A stretch of 64,000 bases of DNA from Pyruvatibacter mobilis (GCF_012848855.1 NZ_CP051630.1:2707501-2771500), one strand, 5' to 3'; shown: positions 46,380 through 54,666, numbered from the stretch's first letter. Notes: generated from the sequence alone by a model not told the origin. Program-made: numbers and translations.

Positions 46380-47302
46380 GCTGCCGTCTCCATGAGCGCA
46401 TCAACCTGGGCTGCATTCTCAAGCAGCCCCGTCGTCCCAAGCCCCTGAGCTACCAGAGAGGCCGTGGCGATGCCATAGGCCGCGGCGTCACCTAGCGCCA
46501 TGCCACGCGCCAGACCGGCAATCGTACCGGCACAAAAGCTGTCGCCGCAGCTGGTTGTGTCGACGACGTCGATCGCGCGGGCGGGAATTGCCGTCACTGT
46601 CCCGTTTATCAGGCCAAGCACACCTCCTGCACCACGCTTGATGATACAGGCTCCTGCACCCATGGCGACGAAATGAGCCAAAGCCTCCGCATGGCCCATG
46701 CCCGGCAACAGAACATCGACTTCCGCGGCGCTGGGCATGAAGAGATCCGTATGCGGCAGGGTCTGCTCCAGCAGTGCCAACACATTGGGATCTGGCATGA
46801 TGAGATCGGAGGTGGTGAACACGCCGTCTGCGCGGATCGATGCCAGCGCCTCGACGGCTTGCGGCGTCGACAGCTCCGGGAAGCCGAGGCCCGCAAAATG
46901 GAGAAAACGGCTGCCGCGCGCGCGGGTCATCACTTCCCCTGCGAAAGAGGTCAGGATGCTGGCGCCGAGCATGTGGAAATTGGGCCGGCCACCCCTTGTA
47001 TTGATGGCCAGTACGGTTGTGGAGGTGGGCATGGCTGAAGTGGTGCTGACACAGTCAGCATTCACATTCTCCCGAGCGAGCAGCATGCGCAGAACCGCGC
47101 CGTTCACATCCTCACCAATGACCGTTGCCAGCGAAACATCCAGCCCCAACCGGGCTGCGATCACCGCCGCGCCACCGGCTGTGCCCGCAGGCGCAAGGGC
47201 AATTTCCTCGATCAGGTTTGTGGTTTCCCCGTCGGGCAGCGCATCGATCGCGCGCGCCAGGATGTCGAGCGTGGTGAGGCCGATGCAGGTGAGGTCGGTC
47301 AT
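46376..47302 (-). CDS. PfkB-family carbohydrate kinase
   Basis: 308-residue ribokinase-fold sugar kinase. Glycine-rich GTAGGAAVIAARLGLDVSLATVIGEDVNG is cited in part (GTAGGAAVIAARLG, PfkB signature 1). The catalytic base lies in DTTSCGDSFCAGTIAGLARG, with Asp in the GD motif (signature 2, normally DTTGAGDxF; here SCGDSF). Start ATG at 47302 fits MTDLTCIGLTTLDI. First gene of a two-gene operon with the class II aldolase and divergent from the aminotransferase gene. Confidence 0.88.
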   Translation of the reverse strand: MTDLTCIGLTTLDILARAIDALPDGETTNLIEEIALAPAGTAGGAAVIAARLGLDVSLATVIGEDVNGAVLRMLLARENVNADCVSTTSAMPTSTTVLAINTRGGRPNFHMLGASILTSFAGEVMTRARGSRFLHFAGLGFPELSTPQAVEALASIRADGVFTTSDLIMPDPNVLALLEQTLPHTDLFMPSAAEVDVLLPGMGHAEALAHFVAMGAGACIIKRGAGGVLGLINGTVTAIPARAIDVVDTTSCGDSFCAGTIAGLARGMALGDAAAYGIATASLVAQGLGTTGLLENAAQVDALMETAA

Positions 47303-47354
47303 TGTGCGTGTTCCCCAATGTCGACCCCTGCTTGCAGTGGTCGAATTCATAATT

Positions 47355-47368
47355 ATAGTAATTGCTAT
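47355..47368. promoter_or_regulatory. Inverted repeat in the kinase/aminotransferase divergent region
   Basis: ATAG-TAATTG-CTAT, a perfect 4-6-4 dyad within an AT-rich island (47343-47372) in otherwise GC-rich DNA. It lies midway in the 118-base spacer and may bind the nearby TetR regulator encoded at 48699. Confidence 0.3.
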
Positions 47369-47420
47369 TTTTCTGCAATGTACGGTCGATGCCGCATCGT
47401 CCAGCGAAGGAGCCTGACCC

Positions 47421-48659
47421 ATGAGTGCAGCACCTGCCACCGGCCCTGCCGACACAGCCCTTCGCGCCCGGGCGCAGAAGGTGATCCCCAACGGCATGTA
47501 CGGCCATCAGTCGGTTGGCATGTTGCCTGCGGCCGCACCGCAATTCTTTGCCGAGGCTAAAGGGGCCTATCTGTGGGATGTGGACGGCAAACGTTTCGTA
47601 GATTTCATGTGCGGTTATGGCCCCAACCTCCTGGGCTACCGGCATGAGGAGATTGACGCCGCCTATATCGACCAGCTCCGGAAGATCGACGCTGCCACCG
47701 GGCCGAGCGCCTGCATGGTCGAGCTAGCGGAAGCCTTCTGCGGCCAGGTGGGCCATGCGGACTGGGCATTGTTCTGCAAGAACGGTACGGATGCGACCAC
47801 CATGGCGCTGATGACGGCGCGGGCGCATCAGGGCAAGCGCAAGGTGCTGATGGCCCAGGGCGCCTATCATGGCGCCTCTACCTGGTGCACCCCGGCGCCG
47901 GCGGGCACAACGCCGGAAGACCGGGCGCATTTCATACACTACACCTATAATGACGTGGCGAGCCTCGAGGCGGCGGCGGCCGAGGCCGGAGATGATCTCG
48001 CGGGTATCTTCGCCTCCCCCTTCAAGCACGATGTCTTCGTGGACCAGGAGCTTCCGGACCCGGCCTATGCGGAAGCCGCACGGCGCATCTGTGACACGAA
48101 GGACGCGCTGCTGATCGTGGATGATATCCGGGCCGGCTTCCGCATGGCGCGCGACTGCAGCTGGCAGGCCATCGGTGTGGCACCGGACCTTTCAAGCTGG
48201 GGCAAGGCAATTGCCAACGGCCATCCGCTGTCGTGTCTGCTCGGATCCGAACGCGCCCGGGCGGGAGCCGAGCAGCTTTATGTCACCGGATCGTTCTGGT
48301 TTGCCGCCGCGGCCATGGCCGCCTCCCTCAAGACGCTCGAGATCATCCGCACCAGCGACTATCTCGAGACCACCATCGCGCTCGGTGATGCCCTGCGCCA
48401 GGGCCTGGCCGAAGTCGGCCGCACCCACAATGTAGGCATTCGCCAGACGGGACCGTCTCAGATGCCGCTCATCATGTTTGATGGAGAGGAAGGACAGGTG
48501 GACTACGGACTTGGTGAAGCTTTCTGCAACGGCATGCTTCAGCGCGGTGTCTACTTCCACCCCTTCCACAATATGTTCATCAGTGCGGCGATGACACAAG
48601 GTGACATTCAGTATACTGTGGAAACAGCCGATGCGGTGTTGTCTGACCTGCGAGGATGA
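47421..48659 (+). CDS. Class III aminotransferase, GSA-aminomutase-like
   Basis: 412-residue PLP enzyme of fold type I, subgroup near glutamate-1-semialdehyde aminomutase. DVDGKRFVDFMCGYGPNLLGY at the N-terminus is cited in part (DGKRFVDFMCGYG). Further motifs: FCKNGTDATTMALMTARA, cofactor Asp in LLIVDDIRAGFR, and Schiff-base Lys in LSSWGKAIANGHPLS. It is not HemL, whose Lys context and active-site loop differ, so a catabolic amine or amino-acid substrate is more likely (inference). AAGGAG precedes the ATG. Followed by tetR 39 bases later. Confidence 0.87.
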   Translation: MSAAPATGPADTALRARAQKVIPNGMYGHQSVGMLPAAAPQFFAEAKGAYLWDVDGKRFVDFMCGYGPNLLGYRHEEIDAAYIDQLRKIDAATGPSACMVELAEAFCGQVGHADWALFCKNGTDATTMALMTARAHQGKRKVLMAQGAYHGASTWCTPAPAGTTPEDRAHFIHYTYNDVASLEAAAAEAGDDLAGIFASPFKHDVFVDQELPDPAYAEAARRICDTKDALLIVDDIRAGFRMARDCSWQAIGVAPDLSSWGKAIANGHPLSCLLGSERARAGAEQLYVTGSFWFAAAAMAASLKTLEIIRTSDYLETTIALGDALRQGLAEVGRTHNVGIRQTGPSQMPLIMFDGEEGQVDYGLGEAFCNGMLQRGVYFHPFHNMFISAAMTQGDIQYTVETADAVLSDLRG

Positions 48660-48698
48660 AGCTGCATCGGGCCACGGCATGATAAGCCCCGGAGGCCT

Positions 48699-49352
48699 AT
48701 GCCCGATACGTCACGCCACTCGCCGCCATTGCAGGCGCGGGCGAAGCAGACATATGAAAAGCTTCTCGACGCAGCCCAGACGATCCTTGCGGAGGGCGGC
48801 TTCGAAGCCCTGAATTCGAATGCCATCGCGCGGGCGGCAGGCGTTACTCCGCCAGCCTTCTATCGCTACTTCACGGACAAACATGCCGTGATGCTGGTGC
48901 TGTGTGATCGACTGATGGCTGCACAGAATGACCTTGTGGCCCCATCACTCGCGGCAGCTAACCAGCGCAGCGCAACCCCGCGCGAGATCATTGCAGCGCT
49001 GATGCACGGCCATGTGGCCGCCACGCGCACCTTTCCCGCCGGATTGCAGATCATGGTGCTGATGCGCGCCCTGCCCGAATTGCGGAGCGTGCGGCTTCAC
49101 TCCCATGCATCTGTTGCAGCCATGGTGGCGCGCAACATCGCGCCGTTGCTGCCGGGCGTACCTCCAGGTGACCTCGCCATCCGCGCACGGGTGGCGACGG
49201 ACATGTTCTACAGCGTGATCGAAATGCTGTTCGAGAACGGCTTCACAGACGAGGAAGCCGTGATGCACCACGCGTCCATCGGCATTGCCGCAGTACTCGA
49301 GGGCCAAGCGCCTGATAGCCAAGCGATCAAGGCCCCACCGCCTCAGGCATGA
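48699..49352 (+). CDS. TetR/AcrR-family regulator
   Basis: 217 residues. The helix-turn-helix spans about residues 18-62, with KLLDAAQTILAEGGFEALNS and VTPPAFYRYFTDKHAVM. Long helical effector domain with a Pro-rich tail. GGAGG precedes the ATG by 4 bases. Lies directly between the aminotransferase and MBL genes, so it probably controls both and the divergent kinase-aldolase pair. Confidence 0.88.
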   Translation: MPDTSRHSPPLQARAKQTYEKLLDAAQTILAEGGFEALNSNAIARAAGVTPPAFYRYFTDKHAVMLVLCDRLMAAQNDLVAPSLAAANQRSATPREIIAALMHGHVAATRTFPAGLQIMVLMRALPELRSVRLHSHASVAAMVARNIAPLLPGVPPGDLAIRARVATDMFYSVIEMLFENGFTDEEAVMHHASIGIAAVLEGQAPDSQAIKAPPPQA

Positions 49353-49369
49353 CTTGCCTCCCCACCCCT

Positions 49370-49394
49370 GATTAATGATAGTTTCTAATAAATC
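49370..49394. promoter_or_regulatory. Candidate operator upstream of the MBL-fold gene
   Basis: 25-base AT-rich imperfect palindrome beginning GATTAATGATAG and ending CTAATAAATC, 16 of 25 positions symmetric, located 18 bases after the tetR stop and 76 bases before the MBL start. Confidence 0.35.
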
Positions 49395-49470
49395 GTATTG
49401 CCCCAGCCGCGATGCGCACAGAAACAGGCCGCCCCGTTTCGGCGGACATAACATCAGGGACGGATCGACC

Positions 49471-50802
49471 ATGGCCGACATTCTGGCGCGGGCCGCGCAT
49501 TACATCGACAACGGGGTCTATGAGGGCGCCGGGCTGATCAACCGGCCGACCACGGAATTGTCGGAGGTTGGTGACGGCGTTGCCCTGATCGAGGCTTTCT
49601 CGCATGTGGTTGCGTTCCGGTCCGGTGACGGGCTGGTGCTGTTCGATACCAGCCTCGAAGCCTTCGCAGGCGGCGTGCTGACGTCATTGCGCCGCTGGAC
49701 GGACGAACCGGTGACCCATGTGTGCTACACGCATGGTCACGCGGACCATGTGGGCGGCACAGGTGCGATCCTCTGCGAGGCCTGCGAGCGAGGTCATACA
49801 CGGCCCAAGGTGGTGGCCCATGAGAATGTGAGCCCGCGCTTCCGCCGCTATGAGCTGACCAACGGCTACAATTTCACCATCAATGCCCGGCAGTTCGCCC
49901 CGGCAACCGAACTCCGCATGGGCGCGGGAGCGGACAACAAGGACGGCCCGCCGGCACCGCGCCGGTTCGGCCCCGACCCCTGGGTTGATCCGGACACGAC
50001 CTTTCGCGAGGCGATGAGCCTGCGGGCCGGTGACCTGACCTTCCAGCTCAATCACGCCATCGGCGAGACGGATGACCATTTGTGGGCATGGATTCCCGAA
50101 CACAAGGCCATCTGTTCCGGTGATTTCGTCACCTGGGTGTTTCCCAATGCCGGCAACCCGCAGAAGATTCAGCGCTATCCGCTTGAATGGGCCAAGGCCC
50201 TGCGCGACATGGCAGCAAAGGAGCCGGAGCTGCTGCTGCCGGCGCACGGCCTGCCAATCGAAGGCAAGGCTCGCATCGCCGAGGTGCTGGATACCATTGC
50301 CACGGCGCTTGAAACGCTGGTGAGCCAATCGCTGGAGATGATGAATAACGGGGCGCGCTTCGATGACATCCTGCACGGGGTGAAGCTGCCGTCGCATTTC
50401 ATGGACAAGCCCTACCTCAAGCCCGTCTATGATGAGCCGGAATTCATCCTGCACAATGTCTGGCGGCTTTATGGCGGCTGGTATGACGGCAATCCTGCGC
50501 GTCTCAAGCCCGCGCCTGATGCGCGTGTAGCACAGGAGATGGTGCAGTTAGCCGGCGGGATCGGGCCGGTCATTGCGCGGGCGCGCATGCTGGCGGAAGC
50601 CGGGACGGAGGAAGAAATGCGACTCGCGTGCCACCTTGCCGAAGCGGCGGCCCTGGCCGAACCGGATAACCGGGATGCTCATGCCGCCCGGGCCGATATT
50701 TACGGGGCGCGACGGCACGCTGAGCTGTCGCTCATGTCGAAGGGCATTTTCGGCTGGGCGGAACGGGAGTCCCGCCTCAAGTCAGGTGTCAACGACGCCT
50801 GA
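49471..50802 (+). CDS. MBL-fold alkylsulfatase-like hydrolase
   Basis: 443 residues. An N-terminal metallo-beta-lactamase domain has THGHADHVGG (HxHxDH, residues about 88-94), a further His in NHAIGETDDH, a bridging Asp in ICSGDFV and the last His in LLPAHGLP. The C-terminal part (about 300-443) resembles the alkylsulfatase dimerisation domain (FILHNVWRLYGGWYDGNPARLKP). No signal peptide, unlike secreted SdsA1-type sulfatases. The start at 49471 (MADILARAAHYID) is preferred; an upstream in-frame start runs through the operator-like palindrome. Substrate could be a sulfate ester or another ester; undetermined. Confidence 0.87.
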   Translation: MADILARAAHYIDNGVYEGAGLINRPTTELSEVGDGVALIEAFSHVVAFRSGDGLVLFDTSLEAFAGGVLTSLRRWTDEPVTHVCYTHGHADHVGGTGAILCEACERGHTRPKVVAHENVSPRFRRYELTNGYNFTINARQFAPATELRMGAGADNKDGPPAPRRFGPDPWVDPDTTFREAMSLRAGDLTFQLNHAIGETDDHLWAWIPEHKAICSGDFVTWVFPNAGNPQKIQRYPLEWAKALRDMAAKEPELLLPAHGLPIEGKARIAEVLDTIATALETLVSQSLEMMNNGARFDDILHGVKLPSHFMDKPYLKPVYDEPEFILHNVWRLYGGWYDGNPARLKPAPDARVAQEMVQLAGGIGPVIARARMLAEAGTEEEMRLACHLAEAAALAEPDNRDAHAARADIYGARRHAELSLMSKGIFGWAERESRLKSGVNDA

Positions 50803-50827
50803 CTTGTGCCGCTTCAGGTCCGTACCG

Positions 50828-51130
50828 CTAAAAGAGGCTCACCACCTTGCGCGGGCTCTCATCTTCGTCGAGCAGGGTCCGCAACTGCACGATCATGGCG
50901 GCGTTGGACCGGGTCAGCCCCTCTGCGATGACGATCTGCACACCGCGCTGATCCAGCCGCGGGCGGCCTTCCGCATCCCGGGCGACAATCTTGTAGGTGC
51001 CGGTCTCCCGGTCGTGGGCCACGCCCCAGGGGGCGGGCGTGGTATCGATCAGCCATTGCCGATACAGGCTCTTGGTGCGTTCGTCGAGCATCCAGGGATC
51101 CACTTCCTGTCTGTCCGGAGGCCCCCGCAT
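50828..51130 (-). CDS. Conserved-looking hypothetical protein, 100 residues
   Basis: Small soluble protein with no recognised domain: charged N-terminus (MRGPPDRQEVDPWMLDERTK), central IDTTPAPWGVAHDRETGTYKIV cited in part (TTPAPWGVAHDRETG), and a C-terminal helix ending SPRKVVSLF. Start at 51130 is chosen because AAGGGAG lies 6-7 bases upstream; a GTG at 51232 is the longest option. It lies downstream of luxI on the same strand but a terminator separates them. No HTH is visible, so it is not the missing LuxR. Confidence 0.6.
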   Translation of the reverse strand: MRGPPDRQEVDPWMLDERTKSLYRQWLIDTTPAPWGVAHDRETGTYKIVARDAEGRPRLDQRGVQIVIAEGLTRSNAAMIVQLRTLLDEDESPRKVVSLF

Positions 51131-51276
51131 GGGCGCTCCCTTCCCGGCGGGACCCGGCATGCGCGCCCTGCCAGGTACCAATGGGTAAGAGAGTCTCTTT
51201 GAGATTTCCACAACCAGTCGTGAACAAATCACCGAAAATCACCCGGCTTCGACACGAGGCAGCGGGCCGGACACGC

Positions 51277-51312
51277 AAAAGGCCCGGATGGGTGTGACCA
51301 TCCAGGCCTTTG
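51277..51312 (-). terminator. Terminator downstream of luxI
   Basis: On the minus strand AAAGGCC-TG-GATGG, loop, CCATC-CG-GGCCTTTT: a strong stem with internal mismatch and a short U-run, 33 bases after the luxI stop. Confidence 0.7.
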
Positions 51313-51344
51313 TCATGCGCGGTGCGCCCTTGGACGAATATCCG

Positions 51345-51986
51345 TCAGGCGGCGCGTTCGTAGGGGAAGGCTGCTTCCGGATAACGGATAATATTGCCCT
51401 CCACGCCGGCACCCATGCGATAGGCCGCCAGCGTCGTTTCGTTGATATGAACCCAGCCGCCGACCAGCAGCGTGCCATCGTCGAGCGTGATGGGTTCCCC
51501 CAGCATCTCGACAAACTCCGGATTGTTGCGGGACTGGAATTCCAGCAGCTTCGGCGGCATCTCGAAGATGACCCGGTTGGCGCCAACACCAATCAGGAAC
51601 TCCGCGAAAGCAGCCCCCAGCTCACCCAGGGTCTGACGGCGCTCATCCACCGACAGTTCCGGGGCGGCGCTCATGCGCGTGCCTTCCCAGACCTTGGGAT
51701 CCTTGGGAATCGGCCGGGTCTGGATGAGATCCGGCCAGACATGCTCGGCCAGGTACGGCTGAGTGGTGGGAATGAGGCGCATGCCCCCCATCACTTCCCC
51801 CGTCTCCGGCCGCCGCTTGATCAGATAGACGGTCGCCGGGGTGTCGAACTGGTCATATTCCAGGTTGTCGAAATGCGGAATGTTCCAGCCTTCACGTTCT
51901 ATGAAGAGCCGGTAGCGCATGCGGTGGTAGTCCACCAATGCATCCCCGAATTCACCTGCGGTTGTGAATGTCATGCATTCAATCAT
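51345..51986 (-). CDS. Acyl-homoserine-lactone synthase (LuxI family)
   Basis: Makes an acyl-HSL autoinducer from SAM and an acyl carrier. The 213-residue protein has the family's invariant residues at nearly the reference positions: Arg24 and Phe28 (RYRLF), Trp34 (REGW), Asp45 and Asp48 (EYDQFD), Arg70 (GGMRLIPT), Glu101 and Arg104 (VWEGTR). The PTTQPYLAEHVWP segment is also typical. ATG at 51986 has AGGAGG 7 bases upstream, but that site can pair into a hairpin. There is no LuxR-type regulator in the window. Acyl chain length cannot be predicted. Confidence 0.93.
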   Translation of the reverse strand: MIECMTFTTAGEFGDALVDYHRMRYRLFIEREGWNIPHFDNLEYDQFDTPATVYLIKRRPETGEVMGGMRLIPTTQPYLAEHVWPDLIQTRPIPKDPKVWEGTRMSAAPELSVDERRQTLGELGAAFAEFLIGVGANRVIFEMPPKLLEFQSRNNPEFVEMLGEPITLDDGTLLVGGWVHINETTLAAYRMGAGVEGNIIRYPEAAFPYERAA

Positions 51987-51993
51987 TGTTAAG

Positions 51994-52013
51994 CCTCCTG
52001 CTTTAAACAGGAG
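51994..52013 (-). promoter_or_regulatory. Shine-Dalgarno-sequestering hairpin in the luxI leader
   Basis: In the mRNA, CUCCUG (DNA 52008-52013) can pair with CAGGAG (51995-52000) across a 7-base loop; the latter contains the AGGAGG ribosome site. A 6-bp stem would mask translation initiation. Confidence 0.5.
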
Positions 52014-52032
52014 CCCATTCCGATCAAAAGCA

Positions 52033-52055
52033 GTGACGCGGTCACCTAGGCAGGT
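52033..52055. promoter_or_regulatory. Dyads upstream of luxI
   Basis: Perfect GTGAC-GCG-GTCAC (52033-52045) overlapping ACCT-AGGC-AGGT (52044-52055). The second resembles a shortened lux box but lacks the full 18-20 base form. Possible regulator site for luxI and/or the divergent hydrolase. Confidence 0.35.
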
Positions 52056-52173
52056 CGCGGGTTGACGCAGGCACGGCGCACGCCGCAGCCGCTAATGACC
52101 TGTTCGATTCCGCAGCGCAGCACGCGCCTTTGAAGCCTCCCTTTCCGGCGCGGGTGCGGATAAACTGCGCACC

Positions 52174-53064
52174 ATGACAAAATCACCGACCAGCTTCATC
52201 GGCCCGGCTTCCCGGACCTATTTCTCGCAGCGCCTGAGACTTCATTACGTGGATTGGGGCAACCCGGACGCGCCGCCGCTGCTGCTCGTGCATGGCGGGC
52301 GTGACCATTGCCGCAACTGGGACTGGGTGGCTGAGGCCCTGCGCGACGACTATCACATCATCGCACCTGACCTGCGCGGCCACGGCGACAGCCAGTGGAT
52401 GGTCGGCGGTACCTACATGATCAATGACTATGTCTATGACATCGCCCAGCTTATCCATCAGCTGGATCTGGCGCCGCTGAAGATTCTCGCCCATTCGTTC
52501 GGCGGGGCGATCTCCCTTCGCTATGCGGGTGTTTATCCGGATACGGTGCAAAAGCTGATTGCCATTGAGGGTCTTGGCCCGTCGCCCAAGATGCTGGCGG
52601 AACGCGCGGAGACAGCGCCCCATGAACGGTTGTCAGGCTGGGTTGACCAGATGCGCAAACTCTCGTCACGCATGCCACGGCGCTACGAGAGCCTGGATGC
52701 TGCGTTCAAGCGCATGCAGGAAGAAAACCCGCATCTAAGTCCCGAACGGGCGCGGCATCTGACCGAACACGGCATGAACCAGAATGAGGATGGCACCTGG
52801 TCCTGGAAGTTCGACAATTACGTGCGGGCCTTCCCGCCGGACCAGTGGCCGGCCGAGGAAACCCGCGCGCTGTGGGGCCGCATCACATCACCGGTAATGC
52901 TGGTACGCGGCACGGAGAGCTGGGCGTCAGACCCGGTGAAGGACGGCAGGATCGAAGCATTCCAGAATGCTACGTCTGTCAATATCGACGGCGCGGGTCA
53001 CTGGGTGCACCACGACAAGCTGGAAGAGTTCCTCCCCCTCGCCCGCGACTTCCTCAAGGACTGA
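52174..53064 (+). CDS. Alpha/beta-fold hydrolase
   Basis: 296 residues, cytosolic. Oxyanion region LLVHGGRDHCRNWD, DLRGHGDS, nucleophile elbow AHSFGGAIS (catalytic Ser), acid probably the Asp in WASDPVKDGR, and catalytic His in GAGHWVHHDK. Probably an esterase or epoxide/haloalkane-type hydrolase; substrate unknown. It is divergent from luxI, so a lactonase role is conceivable but nothing in the sequence supports it specifically. 22 bases before the HerA-like gene. Confidence 0.85.
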   Translation: MTKSPTSFIGPASRTYFSQRLRLHYVDWGNPDAPPLLLVHGGRDHCRNWDWVAEALRDDYHIIAPDLRGHGDSQWMVGGTYMINDYVYDIAQLIHQLDLAPLKILAHSFGGAISLRYAGVYPDTVQKLIAIEGLGPSPKMLAERAETAPHERLSGWVDQMRKLSSRMPRRYESLDAAFKRMQEENPHLSPERARHLTEHGMNQNEDGTWSWKFDNYVRAFPPDQWPAEETRALWGRITSPVMLVRGTESWASDPVKDGRIEAFQNATSVNIDGAGHWVHHDKLEEFLPLARDFLKD

Positions 53065-53086
53065 TCCTCCGTATACGGCCAATAAC

Positions 53087-54571
53087 ATGACAGAACAGAT
53101 ATTCATTGGCCGTGGCGCGGCTGACCAGCATCTCTCGCTCAAGCTCGCGAACCGGCACGGGCTGATCGCCGGAGCGACGGGCACAGGCAAGACGGTGTCG
53201 CTGCAGATCCTGGCGGAAGGCTTTTCCGAAGCAGGTGTCCCCGTCTTCATGGCGGACATCAAGGGCGATCTGTCCGGCATGTCCCAACCCGGCGTGGAGA
53301 CAGACTTCCTGGAAGAACGCGCCCGGACAATCGGCCTCGAAGACTATCACTACACCCGCTATCCGGTCGTTTTCTGGGACGTGTTCGGGGAACAGGGGCA
53401 CCCGGTCCGCACCACGATCTCGGAGATGGGCCCGATCCTGCTGTCGCGCCAGCTTGGTCTCAACGATACGCAGGAAGGCGTGCTGACAATCGCCTTCCGG
53501 CTGGCAGACGAGGATGGGCTCCTGCTGCTCGACCTGAAGGACCTGCGCGAGATGCTTGTCTTCATGTCGGAGAACGCCAAAGAGATTTCGGCGCGCTACG
53601 GCAATGTGACGGCGGCATCCATTGGTGCCATCCAGCGCAGGCTCCTGACGCTGGAAACCCAGGGCGGGGACAAGTTCTTTGGTGAACCGGCATTGAAGCT
53701 GCAGGACCTGATGCGGCTCACCTATGACGGGCGTGGACAGGTAAACATTCTGGCAGCCGATATGTTGGTGCGGGCGCCACAGCTCTACGCCACCTTCATG
53801 CTGTGGCTGATGTCGGAGTTGTTCGAGGAACTGCCGGAAGTCGGTGACCCGGACAAGCCCAAGCTCGTGTTCTTCTTCGACGAAGCGCATCTGCTGTTCG
53901 ATGATGCCCCCAAGCATCTGGTGGATCGCATTGCACAGGTGGTGAAGCTGATCCGCTCCAAGGGCGTGGGCATCTATTTTGTGACGCAGAACCCGCTCGA
54001 CGTGCCTGATGAGGTGCTGGGCCAGCTCGGCAACCGCGTCCAGCACGCGCTGCGCGCGTTTACCCCGCGCGACCAGAAGGCCGTGCGCGTGGCGGCGGAG
54101 ACCTTCCGGGAGAACCCGGAGCTGAATACCAGGAAGGTGATCACCGAACTCGGGGTCGGCGAAGCGCTGACATCAACCCTCGGCAAGAAGGGCGTGCCGG
54201 GCATCGTCCAGCGCACCCTCATCCGCCCTCCCAAGTCGCGGCTGGGTCCGGCCACGCCGGAAGAGCGCAAGGCCGTGATACAGGCCAGCCCGGTAGGTAC
54301 GTCCTATGACATGGCGGTTGACCGGGAATCCGCTTTCGAAGTGCTGAAAGTGCGCCGCAAGCAGATCGAGGCGGAGCGCGATGCCGCCGAGAAGGCCGCA
54401 CAGGCGGAAAAGGAGCGAAAGGCACGAGAGAAGGCCGAAGCGCGGATGCGGCCCCGGACCTCCCGCCGACAAGGTGCGACCGAGGCCTTCATCAAATCCA
54501 TGGTGCGACAGGTCGGCCGCACGCTGGGGCGCGAACTCATTCGCGGCATTCTGGGATCGCTGAAGAAGTAA
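53087..54571 (+). CDS. HerA-like ATPase (DUF853)
   Basis: 494-residue P-loop ATPase of the HerA/FtsK superfamily, the stand-alone YjgR/DUF853 type. It has Walker A GATGTGKTVS (about 29-38), Walker B LVFFFDEAHLLF, sensor FVTQNPLDVP and an Arg-rich end. A highly charged coiled-coil stretch (about 420-460, KQIEAERDAAEKAAQAEKER) precedes a C-terminal helix with TLGRELIRGILGSL. No NurA nuclease is adjacent. Function of this family in bacteria is unclear. Confidence 0.9.
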   Translation: MTEQIFIGRGAADQHLSLKLANRHGLIAGATGTGKTVSLQILAEGFSEAGVPVFMADIKGDLSGMSQPGVETDFLEERARTIGLEDYHYTRYPVVFWDVFGEQGHPVRTTISEMGPILLSRQLGLNDTQEGVLTIAFRLADEDGLLLLDLKDLREMLVFMSENAKEISARYGNVTAASIGAIQRRLLTLETQGGDKFFGEPALKLQDLMRLTYDGRGQVNILAADMLVRAPQLYATFMLWLMSELFEELPEVGDPDKPKLVFFFDEAHLLFDDAPKHLVDRIAQVVKLIRSKGVGIYFVTQNPLDVPDEVLGQLGNRVQHALRAFTPRDQKAVRVAAETFRENPELNTRKVITELGVGEALTSTLGKKGVPGIVQRTLIRPPKSRLGPATPEERKAVIQASPVGTSYDMAVDRESAFEVLKVRRKQIEAERDAAEKAAQAEKERKAREKAEARMRPRTSRRQGATEAFIKSMVRQVGRTLGRELIRGILGSLKK

Positions 54572-54610
54572 AAGCCGACCGCTATTACATGCTTTCCAGC
54601 ATTAGCGCCA

Positions 54611-54666
54611 AAACACTCGGAAATCTGCGAGTTTCCAAACAGTTTTCACGCCCTTTGCGAGTGTTT
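54611..54666. repeat. Repeated CGAGTGTTT motif upstream of the chemoreceptor gene
   Basis: AAACACTCG (54611-54619) and its exact inverted copy CGAGTGTTT (54658-54666), with a third imperfect copy CGAGTTT (54628-54634) between. Within the 186-base leader of the MCP gene, in locally AT-rich DNA; could be a regulator site. Confidence 0.4.

Noticed and set aside
43174-50802. Genomic island bounded by att repeats at tRNA-Arg
   Set aside because: I found no second copy of the tRNA 3' end and no integrase in the window, so I report the location but do not call an island.
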